Source: Fulvivirga ligni
Lineage (GTDB): Bacteria > Bacteroidota > Bacteroidia > Cytophagales > Cyclobacteriaceae
Assembly: GCF_021389935.1 (NCBI RefSeq)
Contig: NZ_CP089979.1
Span: 4,011,001 to 4,075,000, forward strand
Length of the DNA: 64,000 nucleotides
Direction of reading: 5' to 3'
Of this stretch, positions 53,801-62,097 are shown in pieces. How positions within the stretch are numbered: position 1 is the stretch's first letter; each line of letters starts with the position of its first letter. A program made the translations under genes and the position numbers. The notes under the pieces are model-generated. The model made no database searches. It saw nothing but the letters and a program-made list of their open reading frames with translations, and was not told the origin of the DNA.

Positions 53801-54917
53801 CTGCAGCGACACTGGCATTGGCCTTAAAGACCAGGATCTGGAACGCATATTTGACCGTTTCTACCAGGTCTCGGATAATAACTCTTCCGTAGGTAATGGC
53901 ATAGGATTGCACCTTACCAGATCGATTGTTGATTTACACCATGGGCACATTTATGCCCTGAATAATGCCAATGGCTTCGGTTGTAGCTTTGTGATCAGTC
54001 TCCCATTGGGCAAAGAACATCTGCAAGCAGATGAGATTATAGAACCTAACACCCAAAAGCCCAGACCGTCAGACCAAGGGGTGAAAATAACACCACCACC
54101 GGTGATGAGCACTAATGATGATGCCAGGGTAAAGTCTAAAACTAAAAAGCGGGTGCTGGTAGTAGATGATAATGCAGAAGTGCGCCAATACATATGCAAT
54201 GAGCTGGCGTCTGAGTATCATATGAACGACTGTAATAATGGTAAGGAAGCTTTGTCCATCACCCTTGCCGAGAAGCCCGATCTGGTGATCAGTGATATTG
54301 TAATGGATGAAATGGATGGTATTACCTTTTGCAGGAAGCTAAAGCAGAACGTGAACACCAATCATATTCCGGTGATCCTATTAACCGCCAAATCAGGTGA
54401 AAAGGACAATATAGCCGGTTTAGGCACAGGTGCTGATGCCTATATCTCCAAGCCATTTAATATGGAGATATTGAAAAAAACCGCTGAAAACATTATCAAA
54501 AATCGTGAGCTATTGAAAAACAACTACAGTGGCCAGCAAGCTCAAAAAGATAAGATTAAAGACCTGGAAGTAGAATCTCCTGATGAGAAACTGATGCAGA
54601 AGATCATGGAAATCATTAACCAGAACCTTGACAACCCCACGCTCAATGTAGAAATGATAGCCAATGAAATAGGTATCAGTAGAGTTCATCTCTATCGTAA
54701 ATTAAAGGAGATCACCAATCAATCGGTTAGAGACCTGATCCGGAACATAAGACTAAGACAGGCCGCTGAAATATTGAACACTAAAAACCTAAACATCAGT
54801 GAAGTAGCCTATGCTACCGGCTTTTCCAACCCCTCAAAATTCTCCACCAGCTTTAAAGAGTTTTACGGCGTATCCCCTACTGTTTACCTTCAAAACATAC
54901 AGCGGGGTGATAGGTAG
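50835..54917 (+). CDS. Hybrid two-component system regulator (HTCS)
   Basis: A 1360-residue membrane protein; the start is a GTG because an in-frame stop lies 9 bp upstream. It has a signal peptide ending HHCLAQ, then a two-bladed set of Reg_prop propeller repeats (IWITTEEGINRYDG, LWVGTDSDGLYAV and others, about 25-660), a Y_Y_Y domain (about 690-775), one membrane helix (about 788-810), HisKA (NISHEIRTPLS, His839), HATPase (NLLSNAIKFTP, DTGIGL, GNGIGLHL), a receiver domain (VLVVDDN, SDIVMDEMDG, Asp1154, LLTAK) and an AraC-type HTH (about 1255-1355). It binds an oligosaccharide in the periplasm and activates PUL transcription. Its target in this window is not proven. Confidence 0.97.
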   Translation: MFYILKKLLFCLPFLVLTHHCLAQRARLFSTDSELSNSLIGDIEQDYSGSIWITTEEGINRYDGSKFTAYKEEDGILNNYVRLVYEDCHHQLYFGYFNGVQTFDHATDSFQNIPLILATQDTFPAHVLSMIERKDGSTLIGTSGHGIFKVIETSKGKVARQQIDFIPSYFVNHMFEDSEENLWLATQDKGLFCIQANGNTVSYFDPKHGIGNNINSVCEDHQGNIYAGSLSKGLFKLNKSTGRFDKIPDTGFPPPPIMVLHTLPNNQILIGTDGRGTKLYDPENNIISDLNFNVSNFDFSKSKVHTITEDNNGNFWLGLYQKGVAVIPARMNNFKYMGYQSVTKNIIGSNYIMSLYKDHNDILWVGTDSDGLYAVKDDAEQVAHYAYSKENTGSPSTVMCIFEDSNLDLWVGSYLGGLSKFNKTTQQFEKFDHLLDHQSNPIQRVYSITEGDDKTLWIGTLGFGLYSMNLNTGDIKNYNAIPNPIQPHDASNTLHNAWISSLLIAADKKLYFGTTDGVGCYDPDTKTFTSLNALYPSLSLQNVMTLFQNKQGELWVGSSHGLLKLGLENHSIVKYTADDGLPSNVIGGISDDLKGNLWISTNYGISKFNPSNESFVNYYFHDGLQGNEFSRRASFKDEKGQFYFGGINGITYFKPEEITDHVRDLDLAITGFYLNDTPVKKGLKSGRYQVIDTTVMAANHYNLAYDDNSFTVEFSAMEYINPKRITYLYAIDGGPWVRLQRGINTVTFNNLDPGTYHFQVKAKDFTTYSETRNLTVVIHPVWYFSPWAKLGYFLLGIIIVVAILHQTNQWYKTRKRMREHQLAEQINEAKLEFFTNISHEIRTPLSLILNPLRKLIANDGDNDRQRAYTIMRRNTERVLHLVNQLMDLRKIDHGKIALKFRKTNILKFVHETTEMFQEQILAKHIHFQILRKESLPKVYIDQNFFDKTIHNLLSNAIKFTPENGEITLSLETHEVITFNGTFEKQLKITCSDTGIGLKDQDLERIFDRFYQVSDNNSSVGNGIGLHLTRSIVDLHHGHIYALNNANGFGCSFVISLPLGKEHLQADEIIEPNTQKPRPSDQGVKITPPPVMSTNDDARVKSKTKKRVLVVDDNAEVRQYICNELASEYHMNDCNNGKEALSITLAEKPDLVISDIVMDEMDGITFCRKLKQNVNTNHIPVILLTAKSGEKDNIAGLGTGADAYISKPFNMEILKKTAENIIKNRELLKNNYSGQQAQKDKIKDLEVESPDEKLMQKIMEIINQNLDNPTLNVEMIANEIGISRVHLYRKLKEITNQSVRDLIRNIRLRQAAEILNTKNLNISEVAYATGFSNPSKFSTSFKEFYGVSPTVYLQNIQRGDR

Positions 54918-54954
54918 CGTGTGAAAATGTTTTATTGGGGTTTAAATTGGTGGT

Positions 54955-55139
54955 GAGTGTGGTTGATGGATTTGACTTAAGTAAAGTGAATACCTGCCTG
55001 TTTCCTAATATATAACCACTGGACATTTTATGCAGCTAAAGAAAATTACTTAAAACGATAAAAATCAGTTACTCTATACCGTGTCTGAGACACTAGTAAT
55101 CATTGAAAAATTCGTAGTCTCAGACTACGAATAACAAGG
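54955..55139. repeat. Copy 1 of a ~185-bp intergenic repeat in the 314-bp gap 54918-55231
   Basis: It shares nearly its whole length with 58513-58695, starting GAGTGTGGTTGATGGATTTG and ending ACTAC.AATAAC.AAGG. It contains two hairpins: GTGTC/GACAC (around 55081) and CGTAGTCT/AGACTACG (around 55113-55129). No gene lies in the gap. Confidence 0.85.
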
Positions 55140-55231
55140 GGCATTACAAATGCCCATGAAGATAGCAATCGCAATATAATTGCGATTGAGCTGGTTTTTA
55201 ATGATTAAGACTATTTTAAACAGGGTCCTTG

Positions 55232-56557
55232 CTAGCTTCTCATTATTTCATTCATGCGTTCAATCGCTTCTGGCTCTCCTTTTTCAACTGCCTTTCTCAG
55301 GTATTCCATTCCTTTTTCTTCTTCACCCTTTTTTATAAGGAAATTAGCGTAGTGTAATTCTAAAAGATCAACAGGGAAAGTTTCAGTTTCAAAAGCCAAC
55401 TGGAAATTTGTTTCTGCTTGCTCAAGATCATTTTTAGCCAGATGATATAAGGCTAGATTTCTATATGTATATGCATTGTCATTATTTTCGGTTTTCAATG
55501 CATTTTCAAGTTGCTGTCTTCCTTCTTCCAGTTGTCCCATTTGGATTAAGGAGTATCCTAAATTATCATATGCAAAACCGTAATTCGGATCTATCTCCAG
55601 TGCTTTTTGAAAATTCTGAATACTCTGTTCATAGGCACCGTTTCTCAACTGATAATAGCCCATATTGTTGTATACATCAACTTTTAGAAATACATCTTCA
55701 GTTAAATGCAAAACTTTTTGAATCGTATTAATGGCAGAATCAAAGTCACCATTTTGGTATTCCTCGTGCGCCTGATTAAATAAGTCATGTGCCTCCAATT
55801 CAGCTTTATTAAAAACGTTCGAAGGCGAATCATTTAGAAAAGAAATGGCTCTTTCAAATTGAAGTCTAAGGTCACGTGGCAATTCATTTTTCCAAATTGG
55901 ATCATCTTGTTCAATTAGTTTTGAAAAGGTAGCTAATGCAAAAGCCATTACCTCATTCGGCATTTCAGAAACGTAATGCCATTTGGTTTCCCAAAAGCCA
56001 TCATCCGTTCTCCCTACATCTGTCAAGTTTTGAGAAAGTGGAATTCCAAATCTGAAATAGATCCCTGCTATATAAATGAACAGAGAAGTATCCTCTCCAG
56101 TATCATATTGCACCTTGCTTTCAGACAGCCGGATTCTGATAAACTCATATATCAGGTTGAATATTAGTCGGTTGGGGCGTTTAGAGATACTTTTAGCGAT
56201 GTGTATTTTATAATAATTGTCGCTTATTTCTGTATCCGTTTCGAAAGGCTTGCCTTGAATTTCATATGGCATTCCATAATTATCTCGTAAATCTTCATGT
56301 AGCTCAAACCCGATTTTACCAGACTCTAAGTTGAGCAAATTACAGAGATCTTCAATCAGATTTTTCACTTCTGGTTCACTAGTCGAAAAAGTCTTTGGAA
56401 AGAATTTGTCAGTAATTAGAATTTGTTCACTTTGTCTATTAGGATAGCCAAATATTTGAATCAACCACTTAAAATTATCCTCAACCCAATCTCTATCTGG
56501 TTCCGTTATTCGAAACTTTGGTTCTTTTGTTTTCTTATTGAATCCGAATAATTTCAT
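55232..56557 (-). CDS. TPR-repeat protein
   Basis: A 441-residue cytoplasmic protein. The N-terminal half (about 1-240) is unassigned and mentions no catalytic motif. The C-terminal half has tandem TPR units (about 265-430), for example ALEIDPNYGFAYDNLGYSLIQ, ALKTENNDNAYTYRNLALYHLAKND and FLIKKGEEEKGMEYLRKAVEKGE. Such proteins act as scaffolds; no partner is visible. It stands between repeat copies 1 and 2. Confidence 0.85.
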   Translation of the reverse strand: MKLFGFNKKTKEPKFRITEPDRDWVEDNFKWLIQIFGYPNRQSEQILITDKFFPKTFSTSEPEVKNLIEDLCNLLNLESGKIGFELHEDLRDNYGMPYEIQGKPFETDTEISDNYYKIHIAKSISKRPNRLIFNLIYEFIRIRLSESKVQYDTGEDTSLFIYIAGIYFRFGIPLSQNLTDVGRTDDGFWETKWHYVSEMPNEVMAFALATFSKLIEQDDPIWKNELPRDLRLQFERAISFLNDSPSNVFNKAELEAHDLFNQAHEEYQNGDFDSAINTIQKVLHLTEDVFLKVDVYNNMGYYQLRNGAYEQSIQNFQKALEIDPNYGFAYDNLGYSLIQMGQLEEGRQQLENALKTENNDNAYTYRNLALYHLAKNDLEQAETNFQLAFETETFPVDLLELHYANFLIKKGEEEKGMEYLRKAVEKGEPEAIERMNEIMRS

Positions 56558-56694
56558 TATATCTGTGTGAAGGACGCGTTAAATAACATTTTAAGCTGCC
56601 CAATCTAGACATTTTAATGAAAAACTCATAGTAATTAGGCGGAAGCCTATTTGTGATTCCTTATACACAAGTTTGGGAATTTATTGTTTTTAGA

Positions 56695-56982
56695 TTATAC
56701 GCCATTCACAATTATAGCATTGGTTTTAGCTCCCTTTTTCCTTAGCTCAATGGCTTTCTGGTATTCTTCCGAATTTGACCACTCTATAGCTTTTTCATAA
56801 CTTGGAAATTCAATCACCACAATTCTTTGTGGATTCCATTCTCCTTCCTGAACGACTGACTCTCCTCCACGGATTAAAATTTTTCCTTCATATTTTTCTA
56901 TAATCCCGGGGGCTAAATTTTTATATTCTAGATGTTTTTCGGTGTCAAAAACTTCTAAGTCAAGTATGGCATATGCAGACAT
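56695..56982 (-). CDS. DUF1330 family protein
   Basis: I start at the ATG at 56982, 23 codons into the longest frame, because the family begins with MSAYAILDLEV-type sequence. The 95-residue product shows YKNLAPGIIEKYEGKILIRGGE and WNPQRIVVIEFPSYEKAIEWSNSEEYQKAIELRKKGAKTNAIIV, typical of DUF1330 ferredoxin-like dimers of the antibiotic-biosynthesis monooxygenase type fold. Cellular role unknown. Confidence 0.88.
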   Translation of the reverse strand: MSAYAILDLEVFDTEKHLEYKNLAPGIIEKYEGKILIRGGESVVQEGEWNPQRIVVIEFPSYEKAIEWSNSEEYQKAIELRKKGAKTNAIIVNGV

Positions 56983-57192
56983 ATTTTTGTTGTTTATTTT
57001 CTTAACATTTAAATAATCAATAAAATTATTATTAAACACAACTAATCTCATTATACGTTTTATGGAACTGTATCTTGGTATTTAATCAACAACTTAGAAT
57101 GAATTAGATACGGCCGTTAGAGAAGGCTAAAAATTGACTTTTATTTCGTTTTGGAGAGAAGTAATACTTTCTTGCCGTATTTATTTTCAGCA

Positions 57193-57576
57193 TTACAGTT
57201 TTTTAATCACTTCTTTAGGTGCTTCTATATCTTCATGATGTCTAAACCCAAACTTTGAATAAAAATGAAATAAGTATTCAAAAGGTAAACACCATATGGT
57301 AGATGCATCGAATGGATTTTTCTCACATAAATTGCGAACTATATCCTGGGCAACTCCTAAACCTCTAAAACTTGGAAAAGCATAAATTCCTCCTAGTTCT
57401 ATATTGTCCTCATCAATTTTAACTAATCTACCAAGTCCAGCATTTTCATTCCCAACTTTGGCAATAACAATATACTCGTTTTCGTAATTAGATTTCACAA
57501 AATCTACTTCACTATATTTCTCATTGATCCAGTTAATCTGACTTATTTCAGCCTGTATCACTGTTATTTTCTTCAT
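57193..57576 (-). CDS. GNAT-family N-acetyltransferase
   Basis: A 127-residue protein with the GNAT core: beta strands before NIELGGIYAFPSFRGLGVAQDIVRNL, where RGLGVA is the acetyl-CoA binding loop, and the closing HFYSKFGFRHHE. It probably acetylates a small amine or a protein. It is a little short for the family but has all core elements. No operon partner. Confidence 0.85.
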   Translation of the reverse strand: MKKITVIQAEISQINWINEKYSEVDFVKSNYENEYIVIAKVGNENAGLGRLVKIDEDNIELGGIYAFPSFRGLGVAQDIVRNLCEKNPFDASTIWCLPFEYLFHFYSKFGFRHHEDIEAPKEVIKKL

Positions 57577-57833
57577 TTTGGTGCTGGTTTCTTAAGATCG
57601 AAGTGTCTGGCTATAAAGTGTTATCGTAATTTATTTGTTATTTATAAGCAATACCAAGGGCCGTATAACTGACGTGAATCTCCTCTGATACATTTCACGC
57701 AACTGAATCTAATCATTTAAACAAAGAATTCATAGTGAATTAGTTGACCAGGGTTGGTGAGATTTTAAGTTTGATAGAATAGGCATGGTAATTATACCAA
57801 TATGCGGAGGATGGCTCAACCCTTAATAGATTA

Positions 57834-58214
57834 TTAAATGAAATAGTACAGTAAACAAATTAAGGATGCCAATATTGAATAAATTATAAATGATTTCTTT
57901 AAAAACTTGTAATTAAAAGTCAATCTTGAATTATGTTCACTTACAAGCATATTATATTCAGGATTTATTAAATATGACTCTACAATTGGTGGGGGATAAA
58001 GTTTTGCGCCTGAATCATTAAATTTGAAATTTCTAAATGAACTTATTTGGTACCCTAATCTTTGATCTGATTTCATTCTTGATAATGAGGCATTTAGAAA
58101 CAATATTTTCTGAGTATAAATATTTCTAAACGCTACAAATCTGATATAGTTTAGAGCGTTCGACTGAAGAAAAATTATCGTTAAAAATAGTAATATCAAT
58201 TGCAAATCATTCAT
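57834..58214 (-). CDS. Hypothetical small membrane protein
   Basis: A 126-residue protein with a hydrophobic N-terminus (about 3-22) and a C-terminal membrane helix (about 107-126, IIYSILASLICLLYYFI). No family recognised. It lies next to the inverted-repeat element at 58313-58500. The 257-bp gap to its left holds nothing recognised. Confidence 0.5.
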   Translation of the reverse strand: MNDLQLILLFLTIIFLQSNALNYIRFVAFRNIYTQKILFLNASLSRMKSDQRLGYQISSFRNFKFNDSGAKLYPPPIVESYLINPEYNMLVSEHNSRLTFNYKFLKKSFIIYSILASLICLLYYFI

Positions 58215-58312
58215 ACTATATATTGAGTCGCTAAGGAATTTGGGTATTGCTAATTAATGAACAATTCAAAGGTAATAATTTAAATCTGACACATATCCGC
58301 TTTCCGCAGTTG

Positions 58313-58500
58313 CTCGGCTCTGCCGCGTGACAATCATTTCTGAGGCCTCTGGCCGGTTAGGTACAAATGCATTTGGATAAGTATGGTTAGAATTAGGTTA
58401 TGTCAGGCTTTACTTTATCTTTCAAATCTTTAGGTTTATAATATTTAGTGCTATATCGGCCAGAGGCCTAAATCATAATGATCACTCGGCTGGAGCCGAG
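58313..58500. repeat. Inverted-repeat element with ~43-bp arms
   Basis: Left arm 58313-58355 and right arm 58457-58500 are imperfect reverse complements (CTCGGC...GGCCG against CGGCC...GCCGAG) enclosing about 100 bp. The shape is that of a MITE-like element or a long hairpin; no target duplication was established. It fills most of the 505-bp gap 58215-58719 together with repeat copy 2. Confidence 0.65.
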
Positions 58501-58512
58501 CGATTGTTTAAA

Positions 58513-58695
58513 GAGTGTGGTTGATGGATTTGGCTTGAGTAAATGAATACCTGCCTGTTTCCTTATATAACCACTGGACATTTTATGAAGCTAAAGATAA
58601 TTACTTAAAACGATAAAAATCAGTTGCTCGATACCGTGTCAGAGACACTAGTAATCATTGAAAAATTCGTAGTCGGAGACTACAAATAACCAAGG
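58513..58695. repeat. Copy 2 of the ~185-bp intergenic repeat
   Basis: It matches 54955-55139 over its whole length with small changes and 2 bp less. It keeps both hairpins (GTGTCAGAGACAC and the AGTC..GACT core). It starts 12 bp after the inverted-repeat element, in the same orientation as copy 1. Confidence 0.85.
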
Positions 58696-58719
58696 ATCAT
58701 AATCTCAAATTCGCTTGAA

Positions 58720-58947
58720 TCAGGTTTCAATATTAGTTGCAATTGCCCCTAATATCTGAACCAATAGAATAGTTGCCCCTAGAGAGAGCATTGTGCTAAC
58801 AATTAAGCAAACTATAATTCTTAACCATTTTTTTTGAATGCGATTTCTTAGAATGTTTGATGTAACAAGTTGCCTGAGACAAACAACATTGAGAATAATG
58901 AAAGTCCCACTCACCAAAAATATAAAGACACCTCCTAGAACGAGCAT
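58720..58947 (-). CDS. Hypothetical 75-residue membrane protein
   Basis: Two membrane helices (about 3-23 and 43-68) joined by a basic loop (RNRIQKKWLR), with the orderly hydrophobicity of a real small membrane protein. No family recognised. An overlapping frame at 58796-59014 is less plausible because it lacks this pattern. Short length keeps confidence low. Confidence 0.4.
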   Translation of the reverse strand: MLVLGGVFIFLVSGTFIILNVVCLRQLVTSNILRNRIQKKWLRIIVCLIVSTMLSLGATILLVQILGAIATNIET

Positions 58948-59094
58948 AATTTGAATATGTATGATGTGTTACAACGGACAATGCACCAGCCGGGCCGGCT
59001 TTTTTGTGTTTCAATTTGGCACTCGGAATAACAAGCTCCCAAGCACATTTTCAAGAGGCATGGTTGGTACATACTGTTGGCGTTCGTGTAATCA

Positions 59095-59140
59095 ATACCG
59101 TGTCAGAGACACTCTTAATCATTGTAAAATTTCGAATAAC
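59095..59140. repeat. Partial copy 3 of the ~185-bp repeat
   Basis: ATACCGTGTCAGAGACACT and the following TAATCATTG.AAAATTTCG segment match the right-hand third of copies 1 and 2; the left two thirds are absent. It lies in the gene-free gap 58948-59181. Confidence 0.6.
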
Positions 59141-59181
59141 TAGTAGGCTTATACATACATCTAACTAGGGCTTGATTCATT

Positions 59182-59748
59182 TCAGTCAAATATATCTCTC
59201 ACGAACACCTCGGTACTATCAAGATTAGACCAAATGGTTTGGACATTTCTGCTGTCGTTGGTCGAATATTTGAATAACACTATTGTATCTCCCAAAGTGG
59301 ATGGATTAAACCACTCTAGCTCGCCAAGTTGAATTGAGCCATTCCAATTCTCAGTTGATAGTTTCTCTCCACTAAAATCGTGTTTTGCTAAAATCCTATT
59401 GAGTTCTTTTGGGCATGTTTTAAAATGAAGCCAAATCGCATAATCTATCTTAGGAATAACCTGGTCTTGATAATCCAAAATTTCAATGCAATCTGTTTCT
59501 CTCTGATCAAATAATGCGTCATAAATCTCATCCCCAGTTCTCATTTCAAAAGTTTCAACTACCCTGTTATACGTTTTACTAACAATTTTATATCCAGTCC
59601 AACTGCAACAGCCAATAAACGCAAGAAACAAAAGCCAAGAGGTCAGTTTTAAGTTCTTATTCTTATTTGTGAAGCCCAACACAAGAGTGACGAGGAAAGT
59701 CAAGAAAACAAGCCCCGATATTACTACTGCTATAATTACTTCTTTCAT
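59182..59748 (-). CDS. Hypothetical two-helix membrane protein
   Basis: A 188-residue protein with two N-terminal membrane helices (about 4-27 and 37-57) and a soluble tail with DALFDQRETDCIEILDYQDQVIPKID and FKTCPKELNRILAKHDF. No family recognised. It is a single gene next to the divergent AraC-type regulator; the 227-bp gap between them shows no further gene. Confidence 0.65.
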   Translation of the reverse strand: MKEVIIAVVISGLVFLTFLVTLVLGFTNKNKNLKLTSWLLFLAFIGCCSWTGYKIVSKTYNRVVETFEMRTGDEIYDALFDQRETDCIEILDYQDQVIPKIDYAIWLHFKTCPKELNRILAKHDFSGEKLSTENWNGSIQLGELEWFNPSTLGDTIVLFKYSTNDSRNVQTIWSNLDSTEVFVRDIFD

Positions 59749-59975
59749 TCTTATATATCCATGAGTTTAGACTTCTTGTATTTGATAATTGATTCTATTT
59801 CTTCTCCAGCCTAATCTAACCATTCCAACATAAAATTATATATCTAACCCTGTAACAATTACTTTTCGCTAGGTAACATTGGCTTGCATAATGGGTTTCA
59901 TTGCATTTATTCCACTCTAAAATTGGATAACTTAGAATAAGCGCTCATGCTTAATCACACCTCAACCTAAACGTG

Positions 59976-60590
59976 ATGGACTATGTAATATACGCTACTT
60001 TGTGCTGGCTTGGCTTTACATTTAAGGGCATCTATGGCCTTTCAATATTGTTGGGTGTTCTATTCACTCCTCTTATTTTCTATCGGTTTACTTTGTTTAT
60101 TAAAGGGCTCTTGCGGTCCCTGGGAAGAAAGAACAGGAAGGAGGATCTTCATAAAAACCGAGAGACTATTCACTTTTTGAAGGTGAATCAAATAATGCTG
60201 GAATCTTCTCACAATGAGTCAGTTACATCATCGGAAAGAAAACTAGCGTTCTTCAAAATGGTGAACGAAAACATAGAGCAGGGCATACTTGATGGTAAAC
60301 TGAGTGTAGCTGAATTAGCTAGTAAAATGAATATGAACAGAAGTCAGTTATACCGGAAAATAAAGGCTCATACTGGAGAATCCGCCACGCAATACATTCG
60401 CAATGTCAGGTTAAATAGGTCTTTGGATTATTTAAATGATGATACTTACCATATTTCTGAGGTAGCCTATATGGTAGGCTTTGATTCTCCCTGGTATTTC
60501 AGCAAATGTTTCAAAGAAAAATACGGCCTCTCCCCTTCTCACTACCAGACATTATCAGCAAAAGGCAAACATGAGCTCATATTTAAATGA
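59976..60590 (+). CDS. Membrane-anchored AraC-family regulator
   Basis: I use the ATG at 59976; a GTG one codon upstream is possible. The 204-residue protein has two hydrophobic segments (about 3-18 and 20-45), a basic linker and a C-terminal AraC double helix-turn-helix (about 95-190: LSVAELASKMNMNRSQLYRKIKAHTGESATQYIRNVRLNRSL, then ISEVAYMVGFDSPWYFSKCFKEKYGLSPSHY). Bacteroidota regulators of this kind normally have longer membrane sensor regions, so it is a short form. It sits 129 bp before the xylanolytic genes and may control them. Confidence 0.85.
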   Translation: MDYVIYATLCWLGFTFKGIYGLSILLGVLFTPLIFYRFTLFIKGLLRSLGRKNRKEDLHKNRETIHFLKVNQIMLESSHNESVTSSERKLAFFKMVNENIEQGILDGKLSVAELASKMNMNRSQLYRKIKAHTGESATQYIRNVRLNRSLDYLNDDTYHISEVAYMVGFDSPWYFSKCFKEKYGLSPSHYQTLSAKGKHELIFK

Positions 60591-60599
60591 TCATTTACG

Positions 60600-60609
60600 C
60601 AATCGATTG
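60600..60609. promoter_or_regulatory. CAATCGATTG palindrome upstream of the GH62 gene
   Basis: A perfect 10-bp palindrome with TTTACG and TTAAAT flanks, 110 bp before the GH62 start. It resembles the central part of the PUL operators but with C/G instead of T/A at the outer positions. Could be a chance match. Confidence 0.35.
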
Positions 60610-60719
60610 TTAAATATAAAATAATGCATCATCTGTTGTATTCATAGTATCATCTCTTCGGTATAAGCATCATTGGGTCCACTAATTTGGGATATGTTCA
60701 ATCTAAATTTTTAAACCTT

Positions 60720-62057
60720 ATGAAATGTAAACTAATGCTATTACTGAGTGCCGGCCTGCTCCTCGCAGGCTGCCAGAGTGATCTCACACTTAAAAGTGTA
60801 GAGAGCGATGTACAGCAGGCGGCTGTAACACCTTACCGGCTTCGGGCACGTAGTACCGATGGTCTGGCCAATATCAACTTCAAAATTGGCAATCAGACTG
60901 TTTCCAGTGTTACCCTTACCTCTACTGCCATGGCTGACTACTGGTTTTCCAGCGAGCTCGAGGGTGATATCATTGTTCAATTTGATAATGATGCCAGCGG
61001 CAGAGATGTGCAAATCGACTATTTATCTGTAGATGGTGACTGGCGACAGGCCGAAGACCGCAGCCATAATACCGGCGTATGGCAAAACGGCAGTTGTGGT
61101 GGTTCCAAGAGCGAGTGGCTACATTGCAATGGCAGCATAAGCTTCGGTAGCACACCGGGTTCAGGAGGTGGTGGCGGAGCTGTCAACCCTAACCCCAGTT
61201 GGAATGTGGAATCCAGAGTGTTCTTTGACGGACCCAGCGGCGCTTTTGATGATATAGCCGTGAAGGATCCCAGTATAGTCTATTCAGGAGGCCGTTATCA
61301 CCTATTCTATACCGGCAGGGATAACAGCTACTGGCGTACCGGATATGCCTCAGCCACCTCTTTGGCTGGTTTAGCCAACTCCAGTCACAACTTTTTAAGT
61401 GCCATCAACGGTGGTGGCTACTTCTGTGCTCCTCAGGTTTTTTGGTTTGGTGCCAAGGGCAAGTGGTTTCTCATTTACCAAAGTGGTGTTGGCGCATCGT
61501 TTTCCACAAATACCGATGTAGGCAATCCATCTGGCTGGACAGCGGTCAGATCTATGGGCTTTTCAGATGGCATCGACTTCTGGGTAATTTCTGACGGCAG
61601 CCGAGTCTACTGCTTCTATTCCGCTCAGGACGGCTCGCGAAGTATTAAAAGAAGGAGCACCAGCATAGCAGACTTCCCCTATAACTGGTCTTCTCCTACC
61701 ACCGTGGCTACTAATACATTTGAGGCCCCTCATGTCTATAAAAACCTGGCTGACAGTCAGTTTTACATGGTGGTGGAAGATATAGCCCGCCATCAGGAGT
61801 TATGGCGAGCCTCTAGCCTGAGTGGCAGCTGGACCAAAGTATCAGAAGAATGGGCCCATCGCAATGACCTTAACTATCTATCTGACCATTGGACAGATGA
61901 GGTGTCCCATGTAGAAGTAATCCGTGCGGGCAGCAATGAGCTACTTGAGGTTAACGACCTGAACAGGTGCCAAATGATCATTCAGGGTGTACCTAGCGGC
62001 AACTATGGAGACTATTATCAGATACCTTATGACCTGGGCATTATCCGTAATTACTGA
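60720..62057 (+). CDS. GH62 alpha-L-arabinofuranosidase lipoprotein with CBM60
   Basis: I start at the ATG at 60720, which gives a lipobox (LLLAGCQS). The 445-residue protein has an N-terminal CBM60-like xylan-binding module (about 40-145: FDNDASGRDVQIDY, CGGSKSEWLHCNG), a Gly/Asn linker, and a GH62 five-bladed propeller with VKDPSIV (Asp183, base), FCAPQVFWF, DGIDFWVISDG (Asp286), FEAPHVYK and DEVSHVEVIR (Glu399, acid). GH62 removes arabinofuranose side chains from arabinoxylan. The GH10 xylanase gene follows after 40 bp, so both should be co-expressed. Confidence 0.92.
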   Translation: MKCKLMLLLSAGLLLAGCQSDLTLKSVESDVQQAAVTPYRLRARSTDGLANINFKIGNQTVSSVTLTSTAMADYWFSSELEGDIIVQFDNDASGRDVQIDYLSVDGDWRQAEDRSHNTGVWQNGSCGGSKSEWLHCNGSISFGSTPGSGGGGGAVNPNPSWNVESRVFFDGPSGAFDDIAVKDPSIVYSGGRYHLFYTGRDNSYWRTGYASATSLAGLANSSHNFLSAINGGGYFCAPQVFWFGAKGKWFLIYQSGVGASFSTNTDVGNPSGWTAVRSMGFSDGIDFWVISDGSRVYCFYSAQDGSRSIKRRSTSIADFPYNWSSPTTVATNTFEAPHVYKNLADSQFYMVVEDIARHQELWRASSLSGSWTKVSEEWAHRNDLNYLSDHWTDEVSHVEVIRAGSNELLEVNDLNRCQMIIQGVPSGNYGDYYQIPYDLGIIRNY

Positions 62058-62097
62058 TTGCTCATCCAACTCATCTTTAAACTTAAATTTACAACTT

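Noticed and set aside
58796-59014. 72-codon frame overlapping the 75-residue membrane protein
   Set aside because: Its sequence is low in hydrophobic order and has no domain; the 58720-58947 frame has a coherent two-helix pattern.
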